From positions 1 through 43,804 of the forward strand of contig JBBDSM010000061.1 in NCBI GenBank assembly GCA_040904945.1: 43,804 nucleotides of DNA, in the 5' to 3' direction. The notes under the pieces were generated by a model, which worked only from the letters and a program-made list of their open reading frames with translations, made no database searches and was not told the origin of the DNA. Below, in pieces: positions 41,348 to 43,804 of this stretch (position 1 is its first letter; each line of letters starts with the position of its first letter). The stretch is from JAWLHJ01 sp040904945. Lineage in GTDB: Bacteria; Gemmatimonadota; Gemmatimonadetes; Longimicrobiales; Gaopeijiaceae. Both the position numbers and the translations under genes were made by a program.

Positions 41348-42763
41348 ATGAATCAAGCGCGACTCAATCGCTATGTGATCTCCGTGTGCGTCGCTGCGCT
41401 CATAGCAGCCACGCTCACCGATTGGGGTGCGCTCGCGGACCTTCCGCGCGCAGAGCTCTTCGGCTTGGCTGGCCTTATCACGATTGGAGTCCTCTCTGAG
41501 GCTATGGCCATTGGCCTGTCCGTTGGGGGAACTGCTAGCACCTCCTCGATCACTTTCTTGCCTTTGCTCGCGGGCGTGCAACTCTTTGGTCCCGCGGCGG
41601 GGGTGCTGTTGGTTGCGGTCACCCAGGTGTTCGGCGAGTTCGTGGTCCGGCGGAAGGGGACATTAAAGGGTTCGTTCAACGTCGCTCAGATGATCCTGGC
41701 TACCTCAATCGGAGGCTGGGCTTTCTCTCTTCTGGGCGGGATGCCGATTGGTGGGCAAACCGGTTCCGCCGATTTTGTTGTCTCGGGCCAGATTTGGCCG
41801 TTCGTTACCCTCGGATTGGTAGTGCTGGCGGTTAACCACGCAGCCGTGTCGATGGCCATCACCCTCAGCCAGGGCTTCCCGTTTCGAAGAGTCTGGGAGC
41901 TACTGCTCAGAAACTCGGGTGCGAGCCTTCACGACATTCTCATTAGCCCGGTCGCTCTCGCCGTTGCCTTTCTGTACGTCCAGTTCGGTGTCGCGGGGAT
42001 TCTCGTCGTCATTCTCCCGATGCTATTCATCCGGCATTCTTACGTGACTGCTTCTCGGCTTCGTGAGGCCAACGAGGATCTCCTAACCGCTTTAGTGAAG
42101 GCGATCGAGACGCGGGATCCTTACACTTCCGGTCATTCACAGCGCGTGAGTCAGTTCGCCCGGCGGATAGCGGACGAACTTGGGCTCGCCCGCCGCACGG
42201 CTGAGAAGATCGAGACCGCAGCGCTACTTCACGACATTGGGAAGATCGAAGCGACGTACACCGAGATTCTGGCCAAGCCGGGATCCCTCACGCCTGAGGA
42301 GCGTTCGGTGATCGAGTCCCATGTGATCATTGGTGAACAACTGCTTCGCGATTTGTCGTCGGTGCCGGAAGACGTTGTTCTTGCTGTTCGTCATCACCAC
42401 GAGCGTGAGGATGGACGAGGATATCCGGATGGGCTCGTCGGGGCCGAGATCCCTCTTGGCGCTAAGATCATCGCTATCTGCGATGCCGTTGACGCCATGC
42501 TTTCGGATCGCCCCTATCGACGAGCCCTTCCTCTTCCGGTGGTCATCGAGCAACTACGGGAGCATGCGGGGAGACAGTTCGATGCTCGGATCGTGCAGGT
42601 GCTTCTTACCAGTACGATCTTGAAAGAGTATGGCGACCTCATGAGAACCGTTCGTGACGCCCCTGAGTTCGGGCAAGGCACACCGACGCCTCGATTCGCT
42701 AGCGGCGGTATCTCCTCCGCTGCCCGAATTCGCCAGGCTTGGGCAGCTCGAGCCTACAACTAG
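41348..42763 (+). CDS. Membrane-anchored HD-GYP phosphodiesterase
   Basis: 471 residues. The N-terminal half (8-230) has about six membrane segments, of the MASE type that sense membrane or cell-surface signals. The C-terminal domain (about 240-430) is HD-GYP with every catalytic element: H263, H295-D296 (LLHDIGKIE), H325, H349-H350 (RHHHE), D355-G-R-G-Y-P and D379 (ICDAVDAM). Family members hydrolyse cyclic di-GMP, some cyclic GMP-AMP. Third positions look more A/T-rich than in the core genes. It is downstream of the microprotein and converges on the TPR gene with 12 bases between. Confidence 0.9.
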   Translation: MNQARLNRYVISVCVAALIAATLTDWGALADLPRAELFGLAGLITIGVLSEAMAIGLSVGGTASTSSITFLPLLAGVQLFGPAAGVLLVAVTQVFGEFVVRRKGTLKGSFNVAQMILATSIGGWAFSLLGGMPIGGQTGSADFVVSGQIWPFVTLGLVVLAVNHAAVSMAITLSQGFPFRRVWELLLRNSGASLHDILISPVALAVAFLYVQFGVAGILVVILPMLFIRHSYVTASRLREANEDLLTALVKAIETRDPYTSGHSQRVSQFARRIADELGLARRTAEKIETAALLHDIGKIEATYTEILAKPGSLTPEERSVIESHVIIGEQLLRDLSSVPEDVVLAVRHHHEREDGRGYPDGLVGAEIPLGAKIIAICDAVDAMLSDRPYRRALPLPVVIEQLREHAGRQFDARIVQVLLTSTILKEYGDLMRTVRDAPEFGQGTPTPRFASGGISSAARIRQAWAARAYN

Positions 42764-42775
42764 GGGACCCGTCGC

Positions 42776-43804
42776 TCAGCGACCCCCAACGGCGCTCAGG
42801 CGAGCTAGGCGTTCGATCTCACGAACACGAGGCTCCATACCCAGTCGGACTGCAACGCTTCTGGCCTCTTCGGCTAGGTCACGAGCCGGCCGCTTTTCAC
42901 CTCTTCGCAACAAGAGTCTGACCTGAAGTAGCCGGGTTTTCAGCCAAGCGAGGACTAAGCGCGATTCAAGGTCCTTCGCCACCAGATCGAGGAGTTCCAT
43001 GGCGGCATCGGCATCTCCTTTGCGCTCTAGGTAGCGGCTCCTAAACTGTAGGATGGTTGTCGGATCATAATAGAGGTCCGAGGTGACAAGGCTCCCCAGC
43101 CGTTGTTCCCTTTCCCGCGCCTCTCCAAGATCGCCCACCTCTAAGGCGGCAAGCCCGACGCCAGCGTTCACGAAGTCCTTCGTATAGGATGGTACCGATC
43201 CACCAAGGTGCCCGTCCGCCCTGGAGAACAACTCTCTGGCGGCATGGTACTGCCCTCGTGCCAGGGCAAGCTCCCCCCTGTTACAGGCTAAGTTGATGCG
43301 GGAGAAGGTCATCTCCCCTTTCATCAGCAGTTCTTCGGCTTTGGTATAGGCGGCGTCAGCCTCATCGAAGTAGCCTGCGTCCATCAGCTCCGCTGCCGCG
43401 TTGCTCTCAAGGCTGAAGCGCTCCACGAGATCTCCGTGGTTTCGTGCGAGTTGACGTGCTTCTCGCAGGATCGCCTGGCTTCCCTCGCCGCGCATTAGGC
43501 CTTGGTGGTAGAAGACGATGATCGCTCTATTAATTGCGCGGAGGCGGTAGCCTTGATCTCCCGTCTTGCTCTGCTGCAAGGCTGCCTCGGCTGCCTCGCG
43601 AGCTGCTTCAGTCTTTCCGAACAAGATCCCGATAGAAAGCGAACAGTTTGCGGCGATCGTCGCTGAGCGACAGTCCCGATCTCGCACCCCCTCGAGGTGG
43701 CTGAGGATCTTCCGAGCTCTCGTGACGTCACCGGCATAGTGAGCGAATCGCAGCTCCACATCCAACCCCAGCGCCAACGCCTCCCAATCCCCTAGCTCCT
43801 GCGC
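42776..43804 (-). CDS. TPR-repeat protein, 5' end beyond window
   Basis: At least 343 residues; the frame stays open to the window edge, so the N-terminus is missing. The visible part is all helical with TPR-like pairs (FSLESNAAAELMDAGYFDEADAAYTKAEELL, INLACNRGELALARGQYHAARELFSRAD, NAGVGLAALEVGDLGEAREREQRLG, RYLERKGDADAAMELLDLVAKDLE). No membrane segment. Such domains end AfsR/SARP-, LuxR-LAL- and cyclase-type regulators, so a DNA-binding or sensor domain upstream is possible. Codon use looks less GC-rich than the core. Confidence 0.75.
   Translation of the reverse strand, partial: AQELGDWEALALGLDVELRFAHYAGDVTRARKILSHLEGVRDRDCRSATIAANCSLSIGILFGKTEAAREAAEAALQQSKTGDQGYRLRAINRAIIVFYHQGLMRGEGSQAILREARQLARNHGDLVERFSLESNAAAELMDAGYFDEADAAYTKAEELLMKGEMTFSRINLACNRGELALARGQYHAARELFSRADGHLGGSVPSYTKDFVNAGVGLAALEVGDLGEAREREQRLGSLVTSDLYYDPTTILQFRSRYLERKGDADAAMELLDLVAKDLESRLVLAWLKTRLLQVRLLLRRGEKRPARDLAEEARSVAVRLGMEPRVREIERLARLSAVGGR

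Noticed and set aside
39231..43804. Genomic island integrated at tRNA-Asn
   Set aside because: The accessory region is on the 5' side of the tRNA, not the usual 3' attachment side; no integrase or repeated tRNA end seen.
1..43804. CRISPR array or insertion sequence with transposase
   Set aside because: No spaced direct-repeat series and no transposase frame found.

Overview
The window is a GC-rich bacterial chromosome segment that contains the replication origin neighbourhood. Gene content and order (rpmH-rnpA-yidD-yidC-mnmE-mnmG-parA-parB on one side, dnaA-dnaN on the other), a pyruvate dehydrogenase operon led by lipA, a long-form IspH, lipoproteins with clear lipoboxes (so an envelope that handles lipoproteins, probably two membranes), bactofilin, and a winged-helix regulator/membrane protein pair all suit a Gram-negative, non-proteobacterial lineage. 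Gemmatimonadota is my best guess, from overall impression only.

Layout. 1-435: no gene; a roughly 300-bp element bounded by perfect 32-bp inverted repeats. 436-6.8 kb: ispH, a MarR regulator, lpdA, a glycosyltransferase, a GNAT-like protein and a di-heme c-type cytochrome lipoprotein. 6.9-11.5 kb: lipA-pdhA-pdhB-pdhC, a compact minus-strand operon that makes the lipoyl-dependent pyruvate dehydrogenase; its E3 (lpdA) lies 3 kb further on. 11.6-15.1 kb: LOG-type hydrolase, NAD-dependent epimerase, zinc-ribbon membrane protein and NIF3-family protein. 15.1-15.35 kb: an intergenic cluster of DnaA-box-like sites. 15.4-18.3 kb: bactofilin, M23 peptidase, ParB and ParA. 19.0-19.3 kb: two perfect parS palindromes in a gene-free stretch where rsmG is often found. 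19.3-25.6 kb: mnmG, acylphosphatase, mnmE, yidC, yidD, rnpA, rpmH, tightly coupled on the minus strand, with rnpA apparently starting inside rpmH. 25.6-28.7 kb: divergent rpmH/dnaA promoters, dnaA, a DnaA-box-rich AT-richer spacer (oriC) and dnaN. Genes on both sides are mostly transcribed away from the origin.

28.7-39.3 kb is mixed housekeeping: pyrE, a phosphopantetheinyl transferase, a sugar-dehydrogenase-like lipoprotein, a thioesterase, full-length Ada, UppS, a winged-helix regulator with a membrane partner and a palindromic candidate operator. It ends in a lipid block: a diacylglycerol-kinase-like protein and an acetoacetate-decarboxylase-like protein, then divergently a coupled operon of PlsC acyltransferase, a nucleotidyltransferase-like protein that resembles mitochondrial Tam41 CDP-DAG synthase, and a CDP-alcohol phosphatidyltransferase. 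tRNA-Asn follows.

39.3-43.8 kb is accessory: two proteins of unknown function, a 24-residue hydrophobic microprotein with a near-ideal ribosome binding site directly upstream of a membrane HD-GYP phosphodiesterase, and a TPR protein cut by the window edge. This end looks less GC-rich than the rest. The two best candidates for something undescribed are the Tam41-like gene in the lipid operon and the microprotein/HD-GYP pair.
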